NCBI RefSeq assembly: GCF_008119665.1
Contig: NZ_CP043046.1
Location: forward strand, 3,224,001 to 3,288,000
Length of the DNA: 64,000 nt
From: Pigmentiphaga aceris
GTDB taxonomy: Bacteria > Pseudomonadota > Gammaproteobacteria > Burkholderiales > Burkholderiaceae_B
Reading direction: 5' to 3'
The first letter of the stretch is position 1. Each line of letters begins with the position of its first letter. The notes below the pieces were generated by a model. That model searched no databases and was not told the DNA's origin. It saw nothing but the letters and a program-made list of their open reading frames with translations. This document shows, in pieces, positions 39,001 to 46,697 of this stretch. The translations under genes and the position numbers were made by a program.

Positions 39001-39963
39001 GATGGAAATGCCCGGGCCTTCGTAGATGCCACGGCCGGCAGATGCCTTGCCGATGGCGTGGATGGCTTGTTCGTAAGAGGCGTAATACGCTTCGGCGTCG
39101 GCTTCAGTGGTCGCGGCCTCGCCCAGCATGTCGTAGGAATAACGGAAGCCCTTGGCTTCGAATTTGCGGCTGTTGGCAAGCGCCTCGGAGATGCGTTCGC
39201 CGGTGACGAACTGCTCGCCCATCATGCGCATGGCCATGTCCACGCCCTTGCGGATCAGCGGCTCGCCGCCCTTGCCGATCAGACGGGTAAGCGCCGACGA
39301 CAGCCCCGCTTCGCTGGTCGTGCTGACCAGCTTGCCGGTAATCATCAAGCCCCAGGACGCGGCATTGACGAACAAGGACTGCGAGTTGCCGGTATGCGAA
39401 TGCCAGTCGCCATGCGACACCTTGTCGCGGATCAGCGCATCACGCGTTGCCTTGTCGGGGATACGCAGCAGGGCTTCGGCCAGGCACATCAGCGCCACGC
39501 CTTCCTGGCTGGACAGCGAGAATTCCTGGATCAGGCCTTCCACGCCGCCGCCCTTGCGCTTGGCGCGCAGGGCCACCACCAGCTTGCGGGCAAGTGCCTT
39601 GACCGCATCGGGGTTGTCCTGGCGAGCACCATTGACCATGAGCGCAACGCATTCCGACTCGGGGCGACGGTAGGCAGCGGTAATTGCGGCGCGCAGCACC
39701 GATTGGGCACCAACGCTTTGCGCGAACTCCATGAAGGGCTGGTAGCTGCTGTCTTGTGTGACGGTCGCCTCTTCAGCATCGACCCCGGCATTGGCCAAGT
39801 GCGACAGTTCAGCAGGCATCTGGCCCTGCTCGATCTTGTCCAGGTAGGTGAAGATCGCTTGTTTGATGAGCCAGTGCGGGGTGCGATCGACTTGCTGCGC
39901 AGCGGCTTTCAAACGAAGGCGCAGTGCGTCGTCAACCTTGACGCCAAGGGTGGTGCTTGCCAT
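36061..39963 (-). CDS. putA: trifunctional proline utilisation protein PutA
   Basis: PutA oxidises proline to glutamate at the inner membrane and represses its own gene when proline is absent. The 1300-residue protein starts with a ribbon-helix-helix DNA-binding domain (TTLGVKVDDALRLRLKAAAQ). The FAD proline dehydrogenase barrel follows (GPGISIKLSALHPRYSRAQ, GLNIDAEEADRLELSLDL, RLVKGAYWDSEIKRAQ, FATHNAHTLSAI), then P5C dehydrogenase with SPWNFPLAIFLGQVAAALAA, the Glu in VAETGGQNAMIVDSS and catalytic Cys in DSAGQRCSALRVL (about residue 909), and a C-terminal lid domain. A GTTGCA-bearing inverted repeat lies 80-120 bp upstream. No putP proline permease is adjacent. Confidence 0.97.
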   Translation of the reverse strand: MASTTLGVKVDDALRLRLKAAAQQVDRTPHWLIKQAIFTYLDKIEQGQMPAELSHLANAGVDAEEATVTQDSSYQPFMEFAQSVGAQSVLRAAITAAYRRPESECVALMVNGARQDNPDAVKALARKLVVALRAKRKGGGVEGLIQEFSLSSQEGVALMCLAEALLRIPDKATRDALIRDKVSHGDWHSHTGNSQSLFVNAASWGLMITGKLVSTTSEAGLSSALTRLIGKGGEPLIRKGVDMAMRMMGEQFVTGERISEALANSRKFEAKGFRYSYDMLGEAATTEADAEAYYASYEQAIHAIGKASAGRGIYEGPGISIKLSALHPRYSRAQQDRVFAELLPRVKSLALLARNYDIGLNIDAEEADRLELSLDLLEALCVEPALAGWNGIGFVIQGYQKRCPYVIDFVIDLARRTRHRIMVRLVKGAYWDSEIKRAQVDGLEGYPVYTRKVYTDVSYLACARKLLAAPDAVFPQFATHNAHTLSAIYQMAGNNYYPGQYEFQCLHGMGEPLYEEVTGPTSEGKLNRPCRIYAPVGTHETLLAYLVRRLLENGANTSFVNRIGDDSISVDSLIGDPVLEAEAITPLGAPHPRIPLPRELFGAERPNSAGLDLSNEHRLASLSSALLAGTASAWQAAPLLGVDTAFDTNRARPVRNPADHRDVVGFVIDASPEDVETALRAAVDTAPIWQATPVEARAECLERAALLLDKQMQSLLGLIVREAGKSLPNAIAEVREAIDFLYYYAAQIRRDFSNDTHRPLGPVACISPWNFPLAIFLGQVAAALAAGNPVLAKPAEQTPLIAAEAVRILRQAGVPEGAVQLLPGTGEIVGAALTADARVRAVMFTGSTDVARLIAGALAERLDDNGHTIPLVAETGGQNAMIVDSSALAEQVVNDVLLSSFDSAGQRCSALRVLCLQEDAADRVLTMLKGAMRELSVGNPDRLSTDVGPVIDAEARDNLDRHIAGMRDAGHRVEQLPLGDETRQGTFVPPTVIEIDDIASIKREVFGPVLHVLRYARVDLDKLIDSINGTGFGLTFGVHTRIDETIARVTSRIHAGNVYVNRNVIGAVVGVQPFGGEGLSGTGPKAGGPLYLSRLLAMAPSRPRTGLTAEAARLAPLATWRATVAGIGLSDQVARCERLQQVSGIGAQLTLPGPTGERNTYRLDPRGPVLCVASTIAGAFAQFAAVLATGNKAVFPAGAAADAVRDARPEALKPNVVFLSEGQAWPASLGAVLFEGDSDALRELNKRVAALPGPILSVQGLSSGAIEAGADYVLDRLVAERSISVNTAAAGGNASLMTIG

Positions 39964-40043
39964 GAGGGCGGTTCCAGTGAGCCACGGAGAAACCGCATGC
40001 TAGCCCAAAGGCGCAACCCGGTGAAGCGGTATTTTTGGCCAAA

Positions 40044-40083
40044 GGTTGCACCTGCCATTTTCGATGAAGAAAATGGTGCAACC
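40044..40083. promoter_or_regulatory. putative PutA operator
   Basis: A 40-bp inverted repeat with outer arms GGTTGCACC (40044-40052) / GGTGCAACC (40075-40083) and inner CATTTT/AAAATG. E. coli PutA recognises GTTGCA; both arms contain it in opposite orientation. It lies 81 bp upstream of the putA start. Confidence 0.65.
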
Positions 40084-40380
40084 GCACAATTGAACAACCA
40101 GAGGCATTGACACTTGACCTCACCTGCCGGAATCAACGTCGCCAAGAAAGCTTGTGCCTGACACGCGTAAAATCGGGCCATGCAAGCAGGGCATGCTGTT
40201 GCCGAAAACCATCACTTCAAACGCTCAAACCGCGCTGAGGTACTTGGATGGCACTTCCATCTGGCGTTGTTATTAGTCCCTGACGACTCGACACGGATGG
40301 TTACGCAGAAGACAACTTCCCTTCACAACGTGCTTGCACAATAATTCCAACGCGCCAGGATTTGGCGCAGGAGATGGAAA
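40084..40380. other. spacer between putA operator and exported-protein gene
   Basis: About 300 bp with no convincing gene. A 54-codon frame starts at ATG 40182 but has no ribosome binding site and no recognisable feature, and TAAAAT before it looks more like a -10 box. Promoters for putA (leftward) and the exported protein (rightward) are expected here. Confidence 0.35.
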
Positions 40381-40749
40381 ATGCGCAAGATCACAGCAGC
40401 AATATTGATAGCAGCAAGTTCACTTGCCGTGGTGAGCACACCGGCACTTGCTGACCGGGGCAACGGCGGTGCCATTGCTGGCGCACTGATCGGCGGCGCT
40501 GTTATCGGAGCCGTGATCGGAGCCAACAGCAACCGCGGCCCGGTTGTCGTGGAATCTGGCCCGCGTTATTACGCTCCGCCGCCGCCGCGTCCGGCATGTT
40601 TTGATCCGTACTCGGGCGAGTATGTGCGCTGCTATGCACCGCCCCCGCCGCCGCGTTACGTGTACGCTCCGCCGCCGCCTCGTTATTACGGCCCGCCGCC
40701 GCCGCGCTACTACGGTCCCCCGCCCCCGCGTTATTACCGCGGCTGGTAA
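40381..40749 (+). CDS. small exported protein with Pro/Tyr repeats
   Basis: A 122-residue protein with a Sec signal peptide (MRKITAAILIAASSLAVV ... ALA, cleavage near residue 24). A glycine-zipper-like hydrophobic stretch follows (GGAIAGALIGGAVIGAVIGA) and then a tail of near-identical PPPPRYYG units, five or more with variations. Glycine-zipper segments can insert in membranes, and Pro/Tyr tails are seen in cell-surface and spore-coat-like proteins. Similar small 'YXWGXW/PRYY' exported proteins are common in Burkholderiales but lack known roles. The start has GGAG six bases upstream (GCAGGAGATGGAAA context). A strong terminator follows. Function unknown. Confidence 0.82.
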   Translation: MRKITAAILIAASSLAVVSTPALADRGNGGAIAGALIGGAVIGAVIGANSNRGPVVVESGPRYYAPPPPRPACFDPYSGEYVRCYAPPPPPRYVYAPPPPRYYGPPPPRYYGPPPPRYYRGW

Positions 40750-40766
40750 TTTCGGCGGACGGCAAC

Positions 40767-40806
40767 AAAGCTCGGGTTACCTGACGGCAACCCGAGCTTT
40801 TTGTAT
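40767..40806 (+). terminator. terminator after the Pro/Tyr-repeat protein
   Basis: A 12-bp stem AAAGCTCGGGTT (40767-40778) / AACCCGAGCTTT (40789-40800) is followed by a T-rich run. Confidence 0.9.
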
Positions 40807-41019
40807 TTTTTGCGCATGCTGCGCGCTGGAGGGAGCCTGTGCGCGCAGGCGGCGCACAGCGGCTTCAACGCCTTGCGGCTTCAGGCATCGGGCACCAGGA
40901 GCCTGGCTGTCTAGCGGATCGCGGATCTTGACCGAACCGGGTGCCACACTGTCATCGGCAGCACTGCCGGCTTGTTCAAAACGGGCGCGGCCAAAGGTAC
41001 GAAGAGAATTGATCTGCAT
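40777..41019 (-). CDS. hypothetical protein, 80 aa, doubtful
   Basis: An open frame from ATG 41019 with codon use similar to nearby genes (CGC, CTG, GCC common). It is Arg/Ala-rich and basic (for example VEAAVRRLRAQAPSSAQHAQ) with no signal peptide or known motif. Against it: no ribosome binding site, and its end overlaps the terminator of the convergent gene. It could be a small DNA- or RNA-associated protein or simply not a gene. Confidence 0.35.
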   Translation of the reverse strand: MQINSLRTFGRARFEQAGSAADDSVAPGSVKIRDPLDSQAPGARCLKPQGVEAAVRRLRAQAPSSAQHAQKIQKARVAVR

Positions 41020-41130
41020 GATGCGTGTCGTCTAAGAAGCTAAGCGTAGGCTTGCGGGAGACAGCAAATATCGTGCCTCGACGTGAACAACGCTCGCTGC
41101 AGACGCAAAACCCGCCCATGCAGCGACAAC

Positions 41131-41493
41131 TTACTGAATCATTTGCAGGCAATGTGCCTCGCAGGCTTCGCATGCCTCGACACAGGCCTGACAGTGATCC
41201 TCAGTGTGTTGACGGCATTCTGCCGCGCAAGCATGACAAATTGCCGCACACAGTTTGCAGACCATCAAAGCATGATCGCTGCGGCGTGCCATTACCCCAG
41301 CCGCCAGCCGGCATACCGCCGCGCAATCGATGGCATTGCGGATGCACGCAGCCATATGCGCCGCCCTCCCCTCGGACAGGCAAGCCCCCGCGCAGGTATC
41401 GCAAGCAGTCGCGCAGGTGTTGCACGCGTCGATGCATGCGTCATATGGCCCTGGCGCAAGGCTGACCACGTCGGACTCGGTGTGCACACTCAT
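41131..41493 (-). CDS. cysteine-rich four-helix copper-storage-type protein (Csp3/DUF326-like)
   Basis: A 120-residue protein with regularly spaced Cys pairs along helices: DACIDACNTCATACDTCAGA, AACIRNAIDCAAVCRL, MVCKLCAAICHACAAECRQH and CQACVEACEACEAHC. This CxxxC/CxxC pattern on a four-helix bundle is that of Csp copper-storage proteins, which load many Cu(I) ions in the bundle core. No Tat or Sec signal is present, which points to the cytosolic Csp3 type rather than exported Csp1. The ATG at 41493 is preceded by AGGAGA at good distance, so the earlier in-frame start at 41511 is rejected. No copper exporter or regulator is adjacent. Confidence 0.88.
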   Translation of the reverse strand: MSVHTESDVVSLAPGPYDACIDACNTCATACDTCAGACLSEGRAAHMAACIRNAIDCAAVCRLAAGVMARRSDHALMVCKLCAAICHACAAECRQHTEDHCQACVEACEACEAHCLQMIQ

Positions 41494-41596
41494 CACAGTT
41501 CTCCTAGTCATGGAGGGACAATCCCCTCAACCATGCTCCAGGGCTGCAAGTGACATGCCTATATGTGTTAACCCGAAGGCGACTCAGATGGGTGAA

Positions 41597-42361
41597 TCAA
41601 GGCGGTGAATCAAGCCCCGCCCCCAGCACGGCCTGCGCATCGTTGTCAGGCGCGGCAACCGGTGACGCTTTGGCCAGCGCCATCCACACACCAAAAGGCA
41701 ATGCCGCCCGAGCCGCAGGCGCGGCGCGACGCACTTGCTGAAGCACCACGCCGTCGTCTACCAGCACCCCACAATCAGGGGGGATTTCCGACGGATCGGC
41801 GATCTCGCGCCCTTTCGCGTCGCGGCCAAGGACGTACCAGCATTCACCCATGTCCAGGTAGGCAGTACGTTTGTCAGGGCGCTTCAGGTCGCCCAGCAAG
41901 TCGGCACGACTGACTTTGATCTCGTGCACGATGGGCTCGACATAGGTTTCGACCGTGGTATTACGGATCGAGAACACATCGGGCTTTGCCACGCACCAGC
42001 GGGCAGGCGCGCTTGGCTCAGAAGCTGGAAGCTGTGCGCGCAAGGCAAGGCCTCTCCACGCAATGCGACCCGCGCGAAGCATGGCATGCGCCACGCGTTC
42101 GACCAGCGCCTCATGGGCAGACATGGCAGTGCGATTGCGTGACGCCTGTTCTGCCAACAACCGTATGCCGGCATCGGTTACCCGTATGGTGTCCTGCCCG
42201 AACGCACTGCTGACGCGTTCGGCCATGCCCGAAGCCAGCAGCTCGATTTCCAGCACATCCTGGCTGGGCCAGCCCGCCGACCGGTACAAGGTACGCAATC
42301 GACGCAGGTGATACCGTCCTAAAGGTATAGCTGTCGGTATGGCCGCCGGTGTGTCTGTCAT
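41597..42361 (-). CDS. PD-(D/E)XK nuclease-like protein of unknown role
   Basis: A 254-residue protein. Residues 1-75 look like a winged-helix region (LRRLRTLYRSAGWPSQDVLE, DTIRVTDAGIRLLAEQA). The middle holds a nuclease-like core: CVAKPDVFSI, EPIVHEIKVSRADLLGDLKR, AYLDMGECWYVLGRDAKGRE. The D...ExK pattern with following RADLLGD...YLD resembles MmcB-like and restriction-endonuclease-like proteins. The C-terminus is Ala-rich. Role could be DNA repair or defence; the HTH plus nuclease layout would suit either. No partner methylase lies nearby. Assignment is by eye and moderate. Confidence 0.65.
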   Translation of the reverse strand: MTDTPAAIPTAIPLGRYHLRRLRTLYRSAGWPSQDVLEIELLASGMAERVSSAFGQDTIRVTDAGIRLLAEQASRNRTAMSAHEALVERVAHAMLRAGRIAWRGLALRAQLPASEPSAPARWCVAKPDVFSIRNTTVETYVEPIVHEIKVSRADLLGDLKRPDKRTAYLDMGECWYVLGRDAKGREIADPSEIPPDCGVLVDDGVVLQQVRRAAPAARAALPFGVWMALAKASPVAAPDNDAQAVLGAGLDSPP

Positions 42362-42427
42362 ACGGGTAAACCAGTCATGCGAATAACGCTGATGATGCGC
42401 AAAGCCAGGTCAGTTTTCTTCTTCGTG

Positions 42428-42628
42428 TCAGTTTTCTTCTTCGTATTCAACATCGGAAATGCGCCGACGAAGATTGCTGCCATCCACCTCATTCACGTGG
42501 GTGTAGGCAAACGCAATCTGCACTGGATCGTTCGGTTCGGCTTCACGTGCGCGGCGTAGTGCTGCTTCAAGGGCAAATACTCGGCGCTGTGCTGCGCGAC
42601 CAGCGTACTGATGGAAAAATCGCTTCAT
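42428..42628 (-). CDS. small conserved-looking hypothetical protein, 66 aa
   Basis: Begins MKRFFHQYAGRAAQRRVFAL with a following charged helix (EAALRRAREAEPNDPVQIAF) and an acidic end (DVEYEEEN). The ATG at 42628 has a good site (AGGTGA). No signal peptide or known domain. It lies 66 bp upstream of the nuclease-like gene on the same strand and might share its transcript. Function unknown. Confidence 0.55.
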   Translation of the reverse strand: MKRFFHQYAGRAAQRRVFALEAALRRAREAEPNDPVQIAFAYTHVNEVDGSNLRRRISDVEYEEEN

Positions 42629-42732
42629 GACATCACCTGGGTAAGAAGCCCCATCATACCTGTCGGCTGAGTCATAAACGGGTGGGATGCCAGTTCATTC
42701 TGCGCGGCGTCTTTTCAAACGCAAACAAGCGT

Positions 42733-42756
42733 AAAAAAACCACCCGCAGGTGGTTT
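42733..42756 (-). terminator. terminator of the 74-aa protein gene
   Basis: Stem AAACCACC (42737-42744) / GGTGGTTT (42749-42756) with a 4-base loop is followed by T7 on the minus strand. Confidence 0.8.
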
Positions 42757-42795
42757 CACGCTGATGACAGCGCTGGTGACAGCGCTTGTGAAAGA

Positions 42796-43020
42796 TTACT
42801 CAGCTTTGCTGTTCAGGGCGTCCGGCCACTCACCCAGACGACGCAGGCCACCGTCACCTTCAAGCCGATACGCAGCCAGGAAACCGCGCGAATTACGCAA
42901 GACCACGTAATGCCGGCCATCCAGTTCACGTTCTTCGCTGTCGCGGCCCGGCTGGTCCGGTCCACCGGTGCGCAGATAGGCTTCGATCGCACGGGCAATC
43001 AGCCCTTTTTTCTCGCTCAT
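42796..43020 (-). CDS. small hypothetical protein, 74 aa
   Basis: The sequence MSEKKGLIARAIEAYLRTGG opens with an amphipathic helix, then a charged stretch and a beta-like HYVVLRNSRGFLAAYRLEGD that ends RRLGEWPDAL. The ATG at 43020 has GGAAGT at suitable distance, and a terminator follows the stop by 40 bp, so it is a complete single-gene unit. Small soluble protein with no recognised domain. Confidence 0.65.
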   Translation of the reverse strand: MSEKKGLIARAIEAYLRTGGPDQPGRDSEERELDGRHYVVLRNSRGFLAAYRLEGDGGLRRLGEWPDALNSKAE

Positions 43021-43191
43021 GATTTACTTCCTTTCCACAATTTGGAGCGAGTCTACCAGCGTGTCGTCAAGAAGCGACCGATCAGCGAAAGTAAGCCGGT
43101 TTGGCACCCGACCGCAGGACCGGTAAATTCCAGGGAACACGTTGCGCCCGCAACGAACCGCGCCTCGGGAGAACAGGGGCTGGGAAACAGC

Positions 43192-43518
43192 ATGTCGCGT
43201 TTCATCCTGATCGATAACAAGAGTGGCTTCATCTTTGGCGACACTGCCGACTACGCCGCCGGGGAATCTGACCTGAGCCCTGCCGGGGCCGCACGGCTGC
43301 TGGATTTGTCGATTGGCGAACATAATCGGACGTATACCGAACTGCCAGAAACGCCTGATACCGCACAGTTAGGCTACGAGGTTTACAGCCTGGACCGCCC
43401 GGGTGTCATCGATGTGGTCAGCGAAGGCCAAGACCCGACGTTTGTTGCCGAAGCCATTCGTGCAGGGCGGTACGCCGGTTTTGTGCTGATCGAAGCAACC
43501 GAACCCTTGAGCACCTGA
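43192..43518 (+). CDS. hypothetical protein, 108 aa
   Basis: A soluble acidic protein: MSRFILIDNKSGFIFGDTAD, then AARLLDLSIGEHNRTYTELP and a beta-rich end (YEVYSLDRPGVIDVVSEGQD, YAGFVLIEATEPL). The ATG at 43192 follows GGGAAACAGC; the frame stays open further upstream but that stretch (overlapping the gene on the other strand) looks non-coding. Divergent from the 74-aa gene with 171 bp between. Function unknown. Confidence 0.65.
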   Translation: MSRFILIDNKSGFIFGDTADYAAGESDLSPAGAARLLDLSIGEHNRTYTELPETPDTAQLGYEVYSLDRPGVIDVVSEGQDPTFVAEAIRAGRYAGFVLIEATEPLST

Positions 43519-43596
43519 CGTTGAACACCTGAGCTGAAGTTTCCGCACTGCGTTGGCGATGATGACGCGGGCGCAAACCGGCGCAGCCGCCTGGCG

Positions 43597-43986
43597 TCAC
43601 AGGCGTGCGGCCGCCCTGCCCTGATGCAGCGCGGCCGCCAGGCAGCCTGCCATGGCATCGCCATCCACCGGTTTGTCCAGATAGGCGCAGGCCCCCAGGC
43701 TCATGACACGATTGCGCACCGCATCCGTGGGAAACGCCGTCATGAAAATCATCGGAAACAGCCGACCGGAAGCGATCAGCCTCGCCTGCAGTTGATCGCC
43801 TGTCATCGGTGACATCTGCACGTCGGTAACCATGCAGTCGGGGTCCCCAGCACCCTGATCGTCCAGAAACGCAGTTGCCGACGCATAGGCGCGCACCTCG
43901 TAACCAAGCGAGCGGATCAGACTGCACAGCGACACCCTGACCCCCTCGTCATCGTCAACGACTGCGATTGTGGGAGTTGGAACCAT
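43597..43986 (-). CDS. stand-alone response-regulator receiver protein
   Basis: A 129-residue single REC domain with no output domain. It has the acidic pocket (IAVVDDDEGVRVSL), phospho-acceptor Asp in DCMVTDVQMSPMTGDQL, Thr in FMTAFPTDAVRNRV, and Lys in YLDKPVDGDAMAG. The ATG at 43986 is chosen because the receiver fold begins right after it; longer starts add no known element. It lies 114 bp downstream of the FixJ-like regulator and kinase on the same strand and probably receives phosphate from that kinase, acting as a phosphate sink or partner-protein switch. Confidence 0.88.
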   Translation of the reverse strand: MVPTPTIAVVDDDEGVRVSLCSLIRSLGYEVRAYASATAFLDDQGAGDPDCMVTDVQMSPMTGDQLQARLIASGRLFPMIFMTAFPTDAVRNRVMSLGACAYLDKPVDGDAMAGCLAAALHQGRAAARL

Positions 43987-44100
43987 AGACAAAACATCCT
44001 TCGTGCCGGGCCACACGAACGTGCGGCCAATACTCGGCATCGTCTTTATGCCTGAATGTCGCGGCCACGAAAATCATACAGAGGTTTGGTCAGCCTTTTG

Positions 44101-44751
44101 TCAGGGTGCCGATACACCCAAAGCCTGGGCCTGACGCACCAGGTCTGCAAGCGAACGCACACCCATTTTTCGCATGACGTTGCCCCGGTGAATCTTCACC
44201 GTGATCTCGCTCAAGCCCAGCAGACCGGCAACCTGCTTGTTCATCAGGCCAGACACCACATGCGCCAACACTTCACGTTCGCGCGGCGTAAGCGTTTCAT
44301 GCCGTGCGCGCAGGTCCAGCATCGCGGCTGACTGGGCGCGTTGCTGGCGATCGCGCTCGATGGCCGCGGCAACGGCGTCAAGCATGTCTTGCTCACGAAA
44401 TGGCTTGGACAGAAAATCGACCGCGCCCGCCTTCATTGCGCGCACCGTCATGGGAATATCGCCATGCCCGGTCATGAAAACGATGGGCAGATCGATACCT
44501 TGCCTGGTCAGCTGATCTTGAAAATCCAGCCCGCTGATGCCCGGCAGGCGCACATCAAGAATGATGCAGGCCGGCACGTTTGGCATCGCCACCTGCAGCA
44601 GTTCAGACGCAGAGCCAAAAAGCGTGGTTCGAAAACCCACCGAACGGAACAAGCTGTCGAGCGAGTCGCGCACCGCAGCCTCGTCGTCCACAATAAAAAT
44701 AAGCGCCTGTTCGGATGCCAGCGTGGCATCCAGTGAGGTCTGGGCATTCAT
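44101..44751 (-). CDS. FixJ/NarL-type response regulator with LuxR HTH
   Basis: A 216-residue two-domain regulator. The receiver domain (residues 15-130) has IFIVDDEAAVRDSLDSLFRS, phospho-Asp in PACIILDVRLPGISGLDFQ, Thr in FMTGHGDIPMTVRAMKAGA and Lys in DFLSKPFREQDMLD. The C-terminal LuxR-type HTH is TLTPREREVLAHVVSGLMN, NKQVAGLLGLSEITVKIHRG, NVMRKMGVRSLADLV. This is the FixJ/TodT/StyR branch. Its start overlaps the kinase stop by 4 bases (ATGA), a strong sign of translational coupling, so the two form a kinase-regulator pair. Confidence 0.94.
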   Translation of the reverse strand: MNAQTSLDATLASEQALIFIVDDEAAVRDSLDSLFRSVGFRTTLFGSASELLQVAMPNVPACIILDVRLPGISGLDFQDQLTRQGIDLPIVFMTGHGDIPMTVRAMKAGAVDFLSKPFREQDMLDAVAAAIERDRQQRAQSAAMLDLRARHETLTPREREVLAHVVSGLMNKQVAGLLGLSEITVKIHRGNVMRKMGVRSLADLVRQAQALGVSAP

Positions 44752-46697
44752 GATTGGTCTACACCGTCTGGCAATACTGCGAGTGTAAGTTGGAAGCTTG
44801 CACCGCCGCCCGGCGAATTCACGATCGACAATTCACCGCCGTGAGCTTGTGCCGTGGTCCGGCAGATCGCCAAGCCCATACCCATGCCTTGCTGTTTGGT
44901 GGTGAAGAATGGATCGAACAGACGGTCCAGATTTTCCGCTGCAATGCCAGGCCCGGTATCGCGTACCGAAATCACCAGGCTGCTGACGCTGGCCCGCCGG
45001 GCCTGAATCGACAGCACACGCGCAGCGGTCTGCCCCGCCATGGCCTGACAAGCGTTGACCATCAGATTGACCAACACCTGTTGCAGCTGAATCCGATCAC
45101 CGACGATGGCAGGCAGCCCAGGTTCGATATCCAGCCGCAGCATGACCTGCTCGCGGCTGCATTCGTACTCGACCAGCCGGATAGCTTCATCGATGAGTGC
45201 GGCCGAGCTCAGCACGTCGCGCTGCGTTGGCGCTTTCATCAAAAATGCGCGTATGCGTTTGACGATTTCGCTGGCGCGCCGCCCTTCCGAGATGATGCGG
45301 CCCATTGCCGTTTCAACTTCATGCAGATCGGGCACCGGTCGTTTGAGCCAGCGCATGCCCGCTTCCCCGCTGGTAACCACCGCCATCAAGGGCTGGTTGA
45401 CCTCGTGCGCAATGGACGCCGTCAACTCGCCCAGCGTAGCCACCCGGGTAGCGTGTGCAAGTTCCGCCTGGGACGCCAGCAATGCACTTTGTGCCTGCTT
45501 GCGCTCGGTGTTGTCGACCACAAACACCAGCACGGTGCCATCGGCGTCGTCCACGGTGGGATACGTGATGGTGAACAGCACCGGAAAGCGGCTGCCATCG
45601 GCACGGACCATTTCCGTCTCACCTTCCAGGAAGGTATCGCCGCGCGCAAAAGAAATCAGCGCCGATGAGAACGTGCGATCGCCCTCACTGAGCATGTCAT
45701 CGACCGATTCCAGCGCGTCGAAGGGTACCGTGGGGTCACGATGCAGCATGGTCAACAAGGCCGGATTCACATCCACGATATTGACCAGGGTGCGCGCACG
45801 GCCGACAAATTCCGGGTGGCTGGCCAGGTAGGTGCGAAGCGCGTCGCCATCCAATAAATTCAGCGCGACCAATTCCGCCCTGAGCGCGCTCCAGCTCTCT
45901 TGCACCACGCCAATTCGGCTGGCGTCGAACATGCGGCGAAAACGCCGTTCGCTGGCGACCAGGGCCGCATACGCCACCTTGCGATCCGTGACATCCGTAT
46001 GCGTTTCCATCACCTCGACAGGGCGTTTCAGATGGTCGCACTGAACCACCCACCGGCTTTCTACAAACAGCGTGGCTCCTGCCTTGGTACGTTGTTCAAG
46101 CATGCCTTCCCAGCGACCGGTGCTGAGTAATGCGGCTTCGATACTGCTGCGTTGTTCCGGGTATCGGGTGCCCAACAAGTCGTCTGCCACCCGCCCCACC
46201 GCTTCGCGCGAAGACCAGCCGTAGACTTCTTCGGCACTGCGATTCCAGAACGTGATGAAACCCGCGTTGTCGCGCACAAAAATCATGTCGTGCGACAGAT
46301 TCAACAAGCGGGCCTGCGCGGCCAGCTTGTTGGTGGCATATTGATGCTGCAGCGCCAACAAGGCCGTGCCACCAATCGCCGACAGACTGACAGCAGCCCG
46401 TATGGTCTGCGCGCCCACATGATTGAAACCATGCGAGTCGACATAAGCCAGCAGCGTCAACGCCGCGCAGCCAATACTCGCCCACACGATATCCACGCGC
46501 CGGTAGGTTCGCGCAGCCAGCAGCACCACCATCACATACAACACGGCCACGGCACCTTCCACGGTGCTGAGCGTGTCGATCAGCAGAATTACGAACGCCA
46601 ATACGACCGCAGCCAGTCGGAACGCGATTCTCATCGTGCGCGCATAGGGGCCTTCAGCGCCGTCGATATCCAATGGCGCAGATGAGATACGGGACAT
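44748..46697 (-). CDS. PAS-domain hybrid-less sensor histidine kinase (FixL-like branch)
   Basis: A membrane sensor kinase of 649 residues. Four hydrophobic segments stand at the N-terminus (IAFRLAAVVLAFVILLI, AVAVLYVMVVLLAARTY, DIVWASIGCAALTLLAYV, AAVSLSAIGGTALLAL). Two PAS domains follow (HDMIFVRDNAGFITFWNRSA; ERRFRRMFDASRIG through GSRFPVLFTITYPTVDDADG). Then come the HisKA box with the phospho-His in ELTASIAHEVNQPLMAVVTS and the ATPase (LVNLMVNACQAM, VRDTGPGIAAENLDRLFDPF, GMGMGLAICRTTAQAHGG). The EVNQPL H-box is typical of FixL/DctB-like kinases. The start is set at ATG 46697. The signal is unknown. Confidence 0.92.
   Translation of the reverse strand: MSRISSAPLDIDGAEGPYARTMRIAFRLAAVVLAFVILLIDTLSTVEGAVAVLYVMVVLLAARTYRRVDIVWASIGCAALTLLAYVDSHGFNHVGAQTIRAAVSLSAIGGTALLALQHQYATNKLAAQARLLNLSHDMIFVRDNAGFITFWNRSAEEVYGWSSREAVGRVADDLLGTRYPEQRSSIEAALLSTGRWEGMLEQRTKAGATLFVESRWVVQCDHLKRPVEVMETHTDVTDRKVAYAALVASERRFRRMFDASRIGVVQESWSALRAELVALNLLDGDALRTYLASHPEFVGRARTLVNIVDVNPALLTMLHRDPTVPFDALESVDDMLSEGDRTFSSALISFARGDTFLEGETEMVRADGSRFPVLFTITYPTVDDADGTVLVFVVDNTERKQAQSALLASQAELAHATRVATLGELTASIAHEVNQPLMAVVTSGEAGMRWLKRPVPDLHEVETAMGRIISEGRRASEIVKRIRAFLMKAPTQRDVLSSAALIDEAIRLVEYECSREQVMLRLDIEPGLPAIVGDRIQLQQVLVNLMVNACQAMAGQTAARVLSIQARRASVSSLVISVRDTGPGIAAENLDRLFDPFFTTKQQGMGMGLAICRTTAQAHGGELSIVNSPGGGASFQLTLAVLPDGVDQS

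Noticed and set aside
40182..40346. 54-codon frame between putA and the exported protein
   Set aside because: No ribosome binding site and no recognisable feature; probably promoter DNA.
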